This document shows positions 7,725 to 16,900 of a stretch of 64,000 nt of DNA, one piece after another. Both the position numbers and the translations under genes were made by a program. This DNA is from UBA6614 sp002433235 (GTDB lineage Bacteria; Verrucomicrobiota; Verrucomicrobiia; Limisphaerales; UBA1100), in NCBI GenBank assembly GCA_002433235.1, contig DJHS01000047.1, positions 1 through 64,000 of the forward strand, written 5' to 3'. Every line of letters starts with the position of its first letter. Position 1 is the stretch's first letter. The notes under the pieces are model-generated. The model had not been told where the DNA came from, ran no database searches, and saw nothing but the letters and a program-made list of their open reading frames with translations.

Positions 7725-9383
7725 GTGTTGCGTCGAGTTGTGGCAGTGTCTCGCCCCGTGAGTAAAATCGCGCACAAGTCGCTGGCCGGCAGAGGATTTC
7801 TTTCCCTCGTCTTCACCCAGTTCTTCGGGGTGATTAATGACAACCTGTTGAAGCAAGTCCTCACCTTCAGTGTCGCCGCGGCAGGAATCTGGAAAGGAGC
7901 GCTTGGGGATGGCGGGCAAGGGGTGGTGGCGATGTGTCTGGTGCTGCCTTTCCTTTTGTTCTCTGCGGTGGCCGGCCAGTTGGCTGACAAGTACAGCAAA
8001 CAACTGGTGGCGCGCCGAGTGAAGGAGGCGGAGTTTCTGATCGCGCTGACTGCCTTGGCGGGTTTCTGGTGGGGCAATGTTTGGCTTTGCCTTCTGGCGA
8101 TGTTTCTACTCGGGGTGCAGAGTGCCTTCTTTGGGCCCGCCAAGTACGGGGTGATCCCGGAATTGGTGAGGGAAAATCAACTGGGCTGGGGCAATGGCAT
8201 AGTGAATATGCTCACCAATGTGGCGGCGGTGCTGGCCATTGTGGTGGGGGGGCCGCTTTACGAGAAATTTGCCGGCCAAAAGAACACGGCTGCTGGGCCA
8301 GTGGATATTGGGGAGCCGATGGCTTGGTTGCCGGGGTTGTTGCTGTTGCTGGTGGCGGGCTTGGGGTTGGCAGCGGTCCGGTTCATGCCTGAGTTGCCGG
8401 CGAAGCGGCCGGATTTAAAATTCAAGTGGGAATTCTTCGCGCCCTACCTGAGAACCCTGCGGCATATGCGCGACGGTGGGACGCCCATCCTCACCGTGGC
8501 GGTGTTGCGGTCGAGCTTCTTCATGCTGGCCTACATCATCATCCTGATTCTGGCGGATTATACGGTGGTGCTCGGATTGCCCGAGGCGGAGGTAAGCTTG
8601 AAGTTGTTCGGGACTATTGGCGTTTCCATCGCGGTGGGGAGCATTCTGGCGGGGTTTGTGTCGCGGGGTGGAATCCAGCCCCGTTTGGTGCCCATAGGGG
8701 CCATTGGTTTGACGGTTTGTTTTTTTCTGCTGGCCGCTGCCCCATCGAGTTACATGCTGATTTATTCGGCTGAATCTGGGCAAAGCGACAGCGGCAATTT
8801 GCCGATGCTCAGGGAGAAGGGAAAAGTGCTGGTGGGGCAACAGAGAATTATAAGCCGGGTCGAGGAGTTGAGGTCAGACATAAAGCCGGAGCTGGGCAAG
8901 GGCGATTTGTCAGGGCTGTTGCAACAGGTGGCGGATGGAAAGGTGGATGGCTTGGTGATGCCCGCGGCGCGTTTGCAGGAGATCAAGCTGGAGAAAAGAG
9001 AAGGCTCCACGGTTCGCGATGTGAGTGGCAAGGGCGTGCCCGATGGATTGGCGGCGCATGCCATCAAGGCCCGCGATCGTGACGTGAAGCGCGTCATGAT
9101 CTACTTGTTCTTGGTGGGAACATTCGCGGGTTTGTACGTTGTCCCGCTCCAGGCGTTGATCCAGAAATTGGCGCCGGATGATTCCCGCGGGCGTTATATT
9201 GGCACGGCAAACGCAATAGACTCGGTGCTGGAGATTGGCGGCATCGCGTTATTCTTCGTCCTAAGAAATGCAGGGATGGCGTCGCAGGATATTTTCTATG
9301 TGGGTGGCGCGATGGGGATCATGGCGCTGGGCTTGTTCTACTGGAAAATCCGAAGGCACTTGAATGATCCGGAGTGGCGGTGA
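7725..9383 (+). CDS. MFS transporter, LplT-like, with an internal soluble insertion
   Basis: The first helix region, SLVFTQFFGVINDNLLKQ, and the FSAVAGQLADKYSKQ loop are typical of lysophospholipid-transporter-like MFS proteins. About twelve membrane segments are seen. Unusually, some 110 hydrophilic residues (about 345-455) interrupt the second half between two helices, with charged helical character (RIISRVEELRSDIKPEL). The protein resumes with MIYLFLVGTFAGLYVVPLQALIQ, a conserved segment. The TTG at 7725 gives the longest product; GTG codons shortly after could be used instead. Substrate is inferred only from family. Confidence 0.8.
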   Translation: MLRRVVAVSRPVSKIAHKSLAGRGFLSLVFTQFFGVINDNLLKQVLTFSVAAAGIWKGALGDGGQGVVAMCLVLPFLLFSAVAGQLADKYSKQLVARRVKEAEFLIALTALAGFWWGNVWLCLLAMFLLGVQSAFFGPAKYGVIPELVRENQLGWGNGIVNMLTNVAAVLAIVVGGPLYEKFAGQKNTAAGPVDIGEPMAWLPGLLLLLVAGLGLAAVRFMPELPAKRPDLKFKWEFFAPYLRTLRHMRDGGTPILTVAVLRSSFFMLAYIIILILADYTVVLGLPEAEVSLKLFGTIGVSIAVGSILAGFVSRGGIQPRLVPIGAIGLTVCFFLLAAAPSSYMLIYSAESGQSDSGNLPMLREKGKVLVGQQRIISRVEELRSDIKPELGKGDLSGLLQQVADGKVDGLVMPAARLQEIKLEKREGSTVRDVSGKGVPDGLAAHAIKARDRDVKRVMIYLFLVGTFAGLYVVPLQALIQKLAPDDSRGRYIGTANAIDSVLEIGGIALFFVLRNAGMASQDIFYVGGAMGIMALGLFYWKIRRHLNDPEWR

Positions 9384-9425
9384 GCTTGACGGGGCGTGGG
9401 GCAGGTTTTACATGAGTGCATGCGG

Positions 9426-10181
9426 ATGCGAATTTACGTCCTCTTATTGGCCATGATTCCGATGATTGGTGAGGCGGCGCCCAAGCTTTGGCGGCAGATT
9501 GAAACGCGGCACTATCAATTCGAGGAGGCGAAAAAGAAAATGGTCTACACGGTGTTTGTGCCGTCGGGCTATGATCGCTCAAAGGCCGCGCCCCTGCTGG
9601 TTTTATTGCATGGCCTGTTTAGTGACCCGCATCAGGTCATCCGGTATGGGGGCTTGCTGGAGGAAGCGGAAAAGCATGGGGTCGTCGTGGCTTGTCCAAT
9701 GGGGTATGACCGGGTGAGTTGGTATGGCAGTCGTGGCTCCGGCAAAATGGGTATTGGCGGCCCGCGTAATCAGGGAGCCTTGAGCGAGAAGGACGTGATG
9801 AATGTGCTGACGATTGTTCGGAAGGACTTCAATGTGGATCCAAAGCGAATCTATCTCGGCGGCCACTCAATGGGCGGGGCAGGGACTTTTCACTTGGGCG
9901 CGAAGCATCCGGAGCTTTGGGCGGGCTTGGCGCCGATAGCGCCGGCGATGTTTGGTCTTAAGCGCGACCTGAACAAGATAAAGGATTTGCCGGTTATTTT
10001 GGTTCAGGGCGAGAAGGACATGCTGTGTATGGCTATTTTTGCGCGTGGCTGCGTGGGGAGGATGAAGGCGCTGAAAATGGACTATCTGTATATCGAGGAA
10101 AAAGGTGGCGGCCATATTGATGTCGCAATGCGGCACTGGCCGGAAATTTTCGATTTTCTTCTCAAGAGGCCGCGTCCTTAG
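9426..10181 (+). CDS. Secreted alpha/beta-hydrolase esterase
   Basis: About 251 residues with a signal peptide (MRIYVLLLAMIPMIGEA). The hydrolase core has PLLVLLHGLFSDP (oxyanion region), the nucleophile elbow GGHSMGGAGTF, the acid strand VILVQGEKDMLC and a late GGGHIDVAM that supplies the histidine. This order fits the LpqC/PHB-depolymerase-like esterases that act on feruloyl or polyester bonds. Substrate is not predictable. ATG 9420 is an alternative start. It follows the MFS gene at short distance on the same strand. Confidence 0.85.
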   Translation: MRIYVLLLAMIPMIGEAAPKLWRQIETRHYQFEEAKKKMVYTVFVPSGYDRSKAAPLLVLLHGLFSDPHQVIRYGGLLEEAEKHGVVVACPMGYDRVSWYGSRGSGKMGIGGPRNQGALSEKDVMNVLTIVRKDFNVDPKRIYLGGHSMGGAGTFHLGAKHPELWAGLAPIAPAMFGLKRDLNKIKDLPVILVQGEKDMLCMAIFARGCVGRMKALKMDYLYIEEKGGGHIDVAMRHWPEIFDFLLKRPRP

Positions 10182-10184
10182 CGG

Positions 10185-11474
10185 CTATTTCAGGGGCCAG
10201 TTGAAATTCATTCTCCGGCCATTGCGAAGAATGGTGATGGGGAGCGTGTCCCCCGGCTTGTAGTTTTGCTTAATCCAATAATTAAATTTCCTGTGGTCGA
10301 GTCCTCTCACCGGCTTGCCGTTGATGGCGACAATATAGTCGTTCAGGCGCAGGCCGGCGGCTCTTGCGGCCCGGCCCTCGGGGCTGCTGGTGTTGATCCA
10401 CTTGACTTTTAATGCACCTTGTCCCGCGGGGAGCTTCAGCCGGGCCAGTTCATTGCCCTTGACCTCCGGAGTGTAGACCCGCATGCGTGGAGGGAGTGCC
10501 CATAGGGAGCCACGCCAGGAGAAATCCGTTTTCTTCCAGTTGGGCTGTGTGCTGATAAGATGAGGTTGCGTGGCATTGGCCGTTTGCACCCTCAAGGTCT
10601 CCTGGCCATTCTTTCGGTTGTGAAGCACCCATTGAATGTCGGCGATGGAGGCAATGGCTTGGCCGTCCATATGGGTGATGGCTTGGCCCGGCTTGAGCCC
10701 GGCCCGGGCCGCGGGGGAATTGGGTAGGACGCGGGAAATACGCTGGCCATCTTTCGGGTCGATATGCAGTCCCACATTCTCGGGAAGTGGGTAACGCCAT
10801 AATTTTTCAGGGGTAAGTTTCTTTTCACGCATCAGTTGCAGGTTCTCAGCATCATGAATGTTGTGGCAATGGATGCAATTGTTGCGCTGTGTCAGGAGCC
10901 GGTAATTGGCCTTGTTTTCAAGGCCGGGCATTTCCATGGCGGTCTTGTAGGGTTTGGCGGCGCCGCGCTTGCCCGTCAACTGGGCCTTGTTGCGAGGATA
11001 ATTGGCATGGAGTGTCAGGACGTGTTGCATGGTCTTGATCAGGCTGTCCACGGAATTGTAGGCATCCGGCCCGGCACTGGACTGTGTCCCGTAGCGCGCA
11101 TAGACAGTGCCGTCGGCATTGAGAAACATGGCGGCCCAGTTTAGGTCATAATCGAACTGGAACTGGGTGAGGTCGACTCCTTTCATTTCCACTTGGCGGA
11201 CGGAAATGAATTCCTTGCGTGCCAGGTTGGCAACACGGTCGCTGCCCTTGGCCACCTCAGCGTCAAACGCGGCACAGGCATGGCAAGGCACGCAGCGGAA
11301 GGTGACAAAGAGCGGCTTGCCCGTGCGCTTGGCCTCGGCGAATGCCTTGTGGAGATCATTGTAAATCCAGAGGGATTGCCCCTTGGCATTGGTGTCGTTT
11401 AGGCGGTCGCGCAACGGAGGGGCGGCAAGGACCATCGTGGCGGCGAGCAACAGGATGGAAAGGAGTGGCTTGAT
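10185..11474 (-). CDS. Exported thioredoxin-like / CxxCH / double-PDZ protein
   Basis: Domain order from the TTG at 11450: signal region, thioredoxin-like domain with CVPCHAC (about 53-59), a second CxxCH motif CIHCHNIHD (about 192-196), then two PDZ domains (about 225-300 and 345-415). Both CxxCH motifs could bind haem, or the first could be the thioredoxin-like redox site. PDZ domains suggest binding of protein C-termini in the periplasm. The hydrophobic signal peptide reads KPLLSILLLAATMVLAAP back to an ATC at 11474, just after a stop. The only standard start, TTG 11450, leaves a very short leader. The listed end assumes the ATC, which is uncertain. Confidence 0.7.
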   Translation of the reverse strand: MKPLLSILLLAATMVLAAPPLRDRLNDTNAKGQSLWIYNDLHKAFAEAKRTGKPLFVTFRCVPCHACAAFDAEVAKGSDRVANLARKEFISVRQVEMKGVDLTQFQFDYDLNWAAMFLNADGTVYARYGTQSSAGPDAYNSVDSLIKTMQHVLTLHANYPRNKAQLTGKRGAAKPYKTAMEMPGLENKANYRLLTQRNNCIHCHNIHDAENLQLMREKKLTPEKLWRYPLPENVGLHIDPKDGQRISRVLPNSPAARAGLKPGQAITHMDGQAIASIADIQWVLHNRKNGQETLRVQTANATQPHLISTQPNWKKTDFSWRGSLWALPPRMRVYTPEVKGNELARLKLPAGQGALKVKWINTSSPEGRAARAAGLRLNDYIVAINGKPVRGLDHRKFNYWIKQNYKPGDTLPITILRNGRRMNFNWPLK

Positions 11475-11618
11475 GGATTAAATCTAGCCCTTTTTGCGTC
11501 GTCTTGCAGCAATTTAATTGATCTTTCTTGCGCCGGTAAAATTTTTTGAAAATTATAGTAGCCAACCATGGGCGGTTTGCCTAGATTCGTGCCGACCCAA
11601 TTCATCGCACAGGTGTTT

Positions 11619-11646
11619 CATGTCCCGACCCACATGTCGGGACATG
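11619..11646. promoter_or_regulatory. 28-bp palindrome upstream of the flotillin gene
   Basis: CATGTCCCGAC at 11619-11629 and its exact complement at 11636-11646 surround a 6-nt loop. There is no T-run. It lies 57 bases before the flotillin ATG and may be an operator or an RNA hairpin in the leader. Confidence 0.55.
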
Positions 11647-11648
11647 GT

Positions 11649-11663
11649 GTTTAAAGTTTAAAC
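11649..11663. promoter_or_regulatory. 15-bp AT-rich palindrome (GTTTAAA-G-TTTAAAC)
   Basis: Perfect 7-1-7 symmetry beginning 3 bases after the 28-bp palindrome. It has the size of a repressor site and probably overlaps the promoter of the flotillin transcript. Confidence 0.5.
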
Positions 11664-11702
11664 TGAAACTGAAATTATTCTTCCAACCAAAGGCTTAAAA
11701 TC

Positions 11703-13931
11703 ATGATCGAACCCATCCTCGGTATATCTTCTGGAATCATCATCGGCGGGATTGTGTTGGGTGCTCTGGCTGTTTTTGGGGCCTTTCTGGCCATGTTTTG
11801 TCTGCGCAAGGTGAAGGCGGGTGAGGCGGGTGTGCGGACGGGCCTGGGGGGGTTGCAAGTCACCAAGAGTTACATGTTGCGAATGCCTTTTGTACACCGA
11901 TGGGACATTATGGATATTCAGGTGAAGAAGCTGGAGGTAGCCCGCAAAGGCAAGGAAGGGTTGATCTGTCAGGACAATATTCGTGCGGACATTGAGGTAG
12001 CATTTTATGTGCGGGTTGATCCTGCCGAGGCAAACATTAAGGAAGTGGCCGAGGCCGTAGGCTGTGAAAGGGCCTCGGAAATCGAGCTGCTGCGCAGTTT
12101 GTTTGAGGCCAAGTTTTCAGATGCACTGAAAGCGGCGGGCAAACAAATGGATTTTGCCGATCTCTATACCAAGCGGACGGAGTTCCGAAACATGATCATC
12201 AATGAGATCGGTAAGGATTTGAACGGATACAAGTTGGAAGACGTGGCGATTGATTATTTGGAGCAAACAGCTCGGGACGACCATGATCCGGAGAACGTCT
12301 TGGACGCACAAGGCATTGAGAAGATCAACCGTATCACGGCGCAGATGGAGGAGGACACGAATAAGCGCACTCAGCAGAAGGATGTGGAGATCAAGGACCA
12401 AAACGTGCGCGCGGAGATGGAGAAGCGTGAGCTGGACAAGCAAAACGAGGAGGACTTGGCTAAGCAAACCCGTGCTGTGGAAGAGGCAAAGGCTCGCGAG
12501 AATGCCGCCGCCCAGGTGGAAGTGCAAAAGAACCGTGAGGTGTCCGAAAAGGCGGAGATTGAAGCCAACCAGAACATCAAGGAACGTGCGGTTGAGGAGG
12601 AGCGGGTCGTGATGAGCGCCACCTACGCCAAGGATCAGGATCTGCTCCGGTTGGAACAGGAGAAAATTGAGTCGGGCGAACAGGCCTCAGTGGAACGGCA
12701 AAGGCGGGTTGGATTGCTGGAACAGGACAAGGAGGCCAAGATTATTGAGGCTGCCTTTGGCGTGGCCGAGAGCAAGGCGGGTCTGGAGTCCAAGGAAAAG
12801 GAAGTGACCACCCAGCACCAGCAGCGACTGGATGTGGAGGCGGATATGGAGGCCGATCGCGCCAAGCGAGTCTTGATGGTCAAGGCCACCGCGCAGGCGG
12901 AAGCGGCCATGGTGGAAGAAGTGAAACAGGCTGAAGCCAAGCACCAGGCTCAGAAGGAAATTGCGGACAAGGATTTGTATCTGCAGGTGCAAGCGGCGGA
13001 AGCATCACGTCAATCCGCGGAAAAGAAGGCGGACGAAGTATTAACCATATCCGAGGCCGAGGCGAAGGCGAGTGAGAAGCGCAACCACGCCATGCAACAG
13101 GAAGCGGAGGGCAACGCTGCCTTGAAGAGCGCGGATGGGCTGGCAGAGGCCAAGGTGATTGCGGCCAAGGCCGAGGCCAAGAAGGTGGATGCTGAAGCCG
13201 AGGAGGCTCAGGGATTGGCCGAGGCCACGGTGATTGCCAAGCAGGGCGAGGCTTCTGGCTTGGCCAAGGCTGCCGAGGGCGAAGGCGAGGCGAAGGCGGT
13301 CTCCGCCAAGGGAACCGCGGAAGCCTCGGCTCTTGAGGCGCTGCGGCTGGCCGAGGCGGAAGGCACTGAGAAGCAGGGCTTGGCCGAGGCGCTGTCCAAG
13401 ACCGAGATGGCCAAGGCGATTGAGTTGTTCAACAAGGCCTCGCAGGATCACGAGGAATTCCGCCTGCAACTGGACAAGGACAAGGCGGTGGATCTCGCAG
13501 GTATCAATGTACAGAAAGATATCGCGGAGGCGCAGGCGCGCGTGGTGGGGGAGGCACTCAAGAGCGCGAATATCGACATTGTGGGTGGCGAGAACGACTT
13601 CTTCGAGAAGGTTGTACGCTCGGTTTCCCACGGTAAATCCGTTGACCGGTTGGTGAACAACAGCCAGACGATCACGGACGTGAAGAACACCTTTTTCAAT
13701 GGCGACCCGGATTACTTCAAGACGCAATTGCGCGGTTGGATCAAGGATTTGGGTGTTTCCAGTGAGGACGTGAAGAATCTCACCATCTCGGCATTGCTCA
13801 CCAAGTTAATCAGTCAGGCTGATGACAGTGGCCTGAAGTCGGTGATCCGGCAGGCGCAAAGCGCGGCGAAGGAAGCCGGTCTGTCCGATGTGGTTTCCAG
13901 TGTGTTGCTGGACGACAAGGCGGGAAAATAA
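11703..13931 (+). CDS. Flotillin-like SPFH/band-7 membrane protein
   Basis: 742 residues. One N-terminal membrane segment (about 8-35) is followed by an SPFH domain (about 36-190: VKAGEAGVRTGLGGLQVTKS, IRADIEVAFYVRVDP). A very long Glu/Ala/Lys coiled coil runs from about 200 to 600, and a helical C-terminal domain follows. Flotillins oligomerise into membrane scaffolds. The length and the large partner ATPase next door match the flotillin/DUF3686-ATPase pairs seen in other bacteria. Two palindromes precede it and a hairpin separates it from the ATPase gene 42 bases away, so the two are probably one transcript with modulated ratio. Confidence 0.85.
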   Translation: MIEPILGISSGIIIGGIVLGALAVFGAFLAMFCLRKVKAGEAGVRTGLGGLQVTKSYMLRMPFVHRWDIMDIQVKKLEVARKGKEGLICQDNIRADIEVAFYVRVDPAEANIKEVAEAVGCERASEIELLRSLFEAKFSDALKAAGKQMDFADLYTKRTEFRNMIINEIGKDLNGYKLEDVAIDYLEQTARDDHDPENVLDAQGIEKINRITAQMEEDTNKRTQQKDVEIKDQNVRAEMEKRELDKQNEEDLAKQTRAVEEAKARENAAAQVEVQKNREVSEKAEIEANQNIKERAVEEERVVMSATYAKDQDLLRLEQEKIESGEQASVERQRRVGLLEQDKEAKIIEAAFGVAESKAGLESKEKEVTTQHQQRLDVEADMEADRAKRVLMVKATAQAEAAMVEEVKQAEAKHQAQKEIADKDLYLQVQAAEASRQSAEKKADEVLTISEAEAKASEKRNHAMQQEAEGNAALKSADGLAEAKVIAAKAEAKKVDAEAEEAQGLAEATVIAKQGEASGLAKAAEGEGEAKAVSAKGTAEASALEALRLAEAEGTEKQGLAEALSKTEMAKAIELFNKASQDHEEFRLQLDKDKAVDLAGINVQKDIAEAQARVVGEALKSANIDIVGGENDFFEKVVRSVSHGKSVDRLVNNSQTITDVKNTFFNGDPDYFKTQLRGWIKDLGVSSEDVKNLTISALLTKLISQADDSGLKSVIRQAQSAAKEAGLSDVVSSVLLDDKAGK

Positions 13932-13938
13932 TGTAGCA

Positions 13939-13960
13939 GCCCGGCTTGAGTTGGCCGGGT
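13939..13960 (+). other. Intercistronic hairpin between flotillin and ATPase genes
   Basis: CCCGGC at 13940-13945 pairs with GCCGGG at 13954-13959 around an 8-nt loop, without a T-run. It could stabilise the upstream message or reduce readthrough into the ATPase. Confidence 0.45.
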
Positions 13961-13973
13961 GGGTGCTTGAACC

Positions 13974-16900
13974 ATGGCGGAATCTCCGGACAGTGGCACT
14001 CCCGCGGAAGGCGCCCCGGCGGCGCTGGAAGGCGGGGCGTATGACCTGATCAAGCAGCGGTTGAGCGATCAGGGCGGCCAGTTGCGGGCCAAGCTCGGGG
14101 CGCTGGATGAGCGTCGGGCGCTGGTGTTTGGATCACGCAAGCTGGAGCTGAAGAAGATGGACCGTGTGTCCACTCAGCTGAGTTGTGAGCCGCGGGACAT
14201 GATCCAGTTGGGGAACAACCGGTTCCTTTTTGGCTTCAATGTTCAGCTTGGGCTGAAGCAGGGTCAGTTGGGGGATGTTTTCGCCATCTATAATTACGAC
14301 GAGGCTGAGCAATCTTTCACTGAGGCTGACTTGGAGGATTTGCGCGATGAGCAGTTTGAGGAATCCTTTGCCCGACTTTTCCAGATTAACCAGGCGGCTA
14401 CTTTTCATCGATTTGCCATCATCGGGACACACTTGTACATGGTGTTTCGGACGGGAACCAAGGTGGATGATGTCACAGTATTCAAGTGGCTTTGCAAGGA
14501 TGGTGCTCTAAGTTATGAGGATGATCGCAGCACGCCAGAATATTTGGCACAGGCATTCCCGAGCCAATACAATTTCCAATGGCACACCCCGGCGCGCAAC
14601 GCCATTCGTCATGGGGATAATCCGCATGTGTCAATCGAGGAGCGGCTGTTTGTGGAATGCGTGGGAGGGGATCTGACGATCAAGGTCGAGGACAATACCA
14701 GTACGGGCGAGGGGATTTATGCTGAGGAAGTGGAGGACCGTAACCAGAAGGTTGATGACGCGGAGATTCAATATGCCATTCAAGGATCACTGATCCTGTT
14801 GAAGGTGACGCCCTATCGCGAGAAGGAAAGCCGGTATTTCATTTTCAATGAGAAACTGCAGGCAGTGCACCGGGTGGATTCCATTGGTCAGGCTTGTGTA
14901 ATGTTGCCGGAGGAGCACGGATTGATGTTCCCGGACGGCTATTATCTGCAAACCGGCGAGTTGAAGCGTTATGAGAGTGAAATGGGTGAGATGGTGCTGG
15001 AGCGCACGGTGACGTCGCCCAACGGTGAGGATTACCTGTATGTTTTCTTCAATCGCATGAGTGGCTTGTATGCGCTGATGCCCTATCGGTTGATTGAGCA
15101 GGAGGTTTCCGAACGGATTGCGTGTAACGGGTTTTCACTTTTCCCAAACGGCGATATTGTGAGTTTTCGGGCGGAGGAAGAGGCTATCAAGCATCACATG
15201 ATGCAGCTCCGGCAGTCGCCTTTCTACCAGCCGGGATTTGAGCCGGAGAGCGGGGAGCGGGAATCGTTCCTGTTCCAGGTGGGCAACAAGGCGGTGGTCA
15301 AGGCAATGGCGGAATGCAATGAAGTGTTGATTCTCATCCGGAAGGAATCGCCGTACGCGGACCTGTACGCCGATATGGCTTCCAAGGCGCAAGCCATTCC
15401 GGATAATTATTCATGGCTGAATTCTGAAGAAGCTCAGGGGGTCAGTGAGATTTTAAGGGAGATTGCCGGCACGGCCGAAAAGGCGGTGGCGGAATTTGAC
15501 AAGGTAAGGCGGCTGCGGCTGGAGGCAAGAGAGCGCTCAGGCGATATTGCCGCGCGCGCAAAGACGCTCTTCGGTCAAGTGGGCCGCGCGGATTTCCGGT
15601 CGGTGGACGACTTTGTGGCCAACCTCGGTGGGCTGCGGCGGATGCGTGGCGAGATCATCACGCTGCGCGATGAGGTACGCTTCATCGACAAGGCGGCGAT
15701 GGAGGCGCTGGAAACTCAGGTGAAGGAGCAGGTGGACGAGCTTTCGCAGAAATGTGTGGAATTTCTGCTGCAGCCGGAATCGTTGAATCCATACCGCGAA
15801 CGCGCGGAGGAACAACGCGGGCGTGTGGATGGCGTGACCACGGTGGTGCAGGGCAAGGAGCTGGAAGAGGAAATCACCACGGCCGGTTCAGATCTGGAGA
15901 TGTTGATCGATATCGTGCGCAGTTTGCAGATCGACGACACCACGGAGCAGACGCGCATTGTGGAGGCGATCACGGCGATTTATCAGGTGGTCAACCAAGT
16001 AAAGGAGGCGCTCAAGAATAAGATGCGCACCCTGATGACCGCCGAGGGCGCGGCACAGTTCAATGCGCAGATTTTGCTGTTGAGCCAAACGGCGACGAAT
16101 TATCTGGATATGTCCAACTCGCCGGAGAAATGCGACGAGTACTTCAACAATATTCTCAATCAGCTGGAGGATCTGGGCGGCGACTTTGCGGATTTCCCGG
16201 AATACATCGAGCAGTTGGACGAGAAACGCGGCGAGCTGGAGACGGCCTTCGAGCAGAAACGACTGCAACTGGAAGAGGCGCGCAACCGCAAGGCCACGGC
16301 GCTGGCGTCCTCTGCCGAGCGCATGCTTAAGAGCATTGAGCACAAGCTGGGCACGTTCGAGGATGTTAATGACATCAATGGCTACATGGCCGGGGACCGG
16401 ATGATTGATTCGATCCGTGAGCGGGTGGAGGAACTGCAGGCGCTCGACAAGGTCGGCGAGGCGGAAGGCATCCTGAGCCAACTCAAGAGCGTGCACGAGG
16501 AGGCGGTACGGCAGATTAAGGACAAACAGGAACTTTACGTCGATGGCCAGAACGTGATCCAATTCGGCAAACACAAGTTCGCCGTTAATGCCCAGCCGCT
16601 GGACCTGACTATGGTGCGCCGCGGCGAGGATCAAAGCCTTCACCTTACCGGTACTCAATACTTTGACGAGGTGGCCGATGAAGCGTTCTTGGCCACGCGT
16701 GAGGTGTGGAACCAGACGGTTGTGTCCGAGGACAATGAGGTTTACCGCGCCGAGTATCTCGCGTTCCTGCTGTGGCAGAAGCTGGAACAGGAGGGCATCG
16801 ATCGCATGACTGCGGTGGCAGCCATGAGTGACGAGGACCGTTTACAGGTGGTTCAAGATTTCATGGGCGATCGGTACTCAGAGGCGTACACGAAGGGAAT

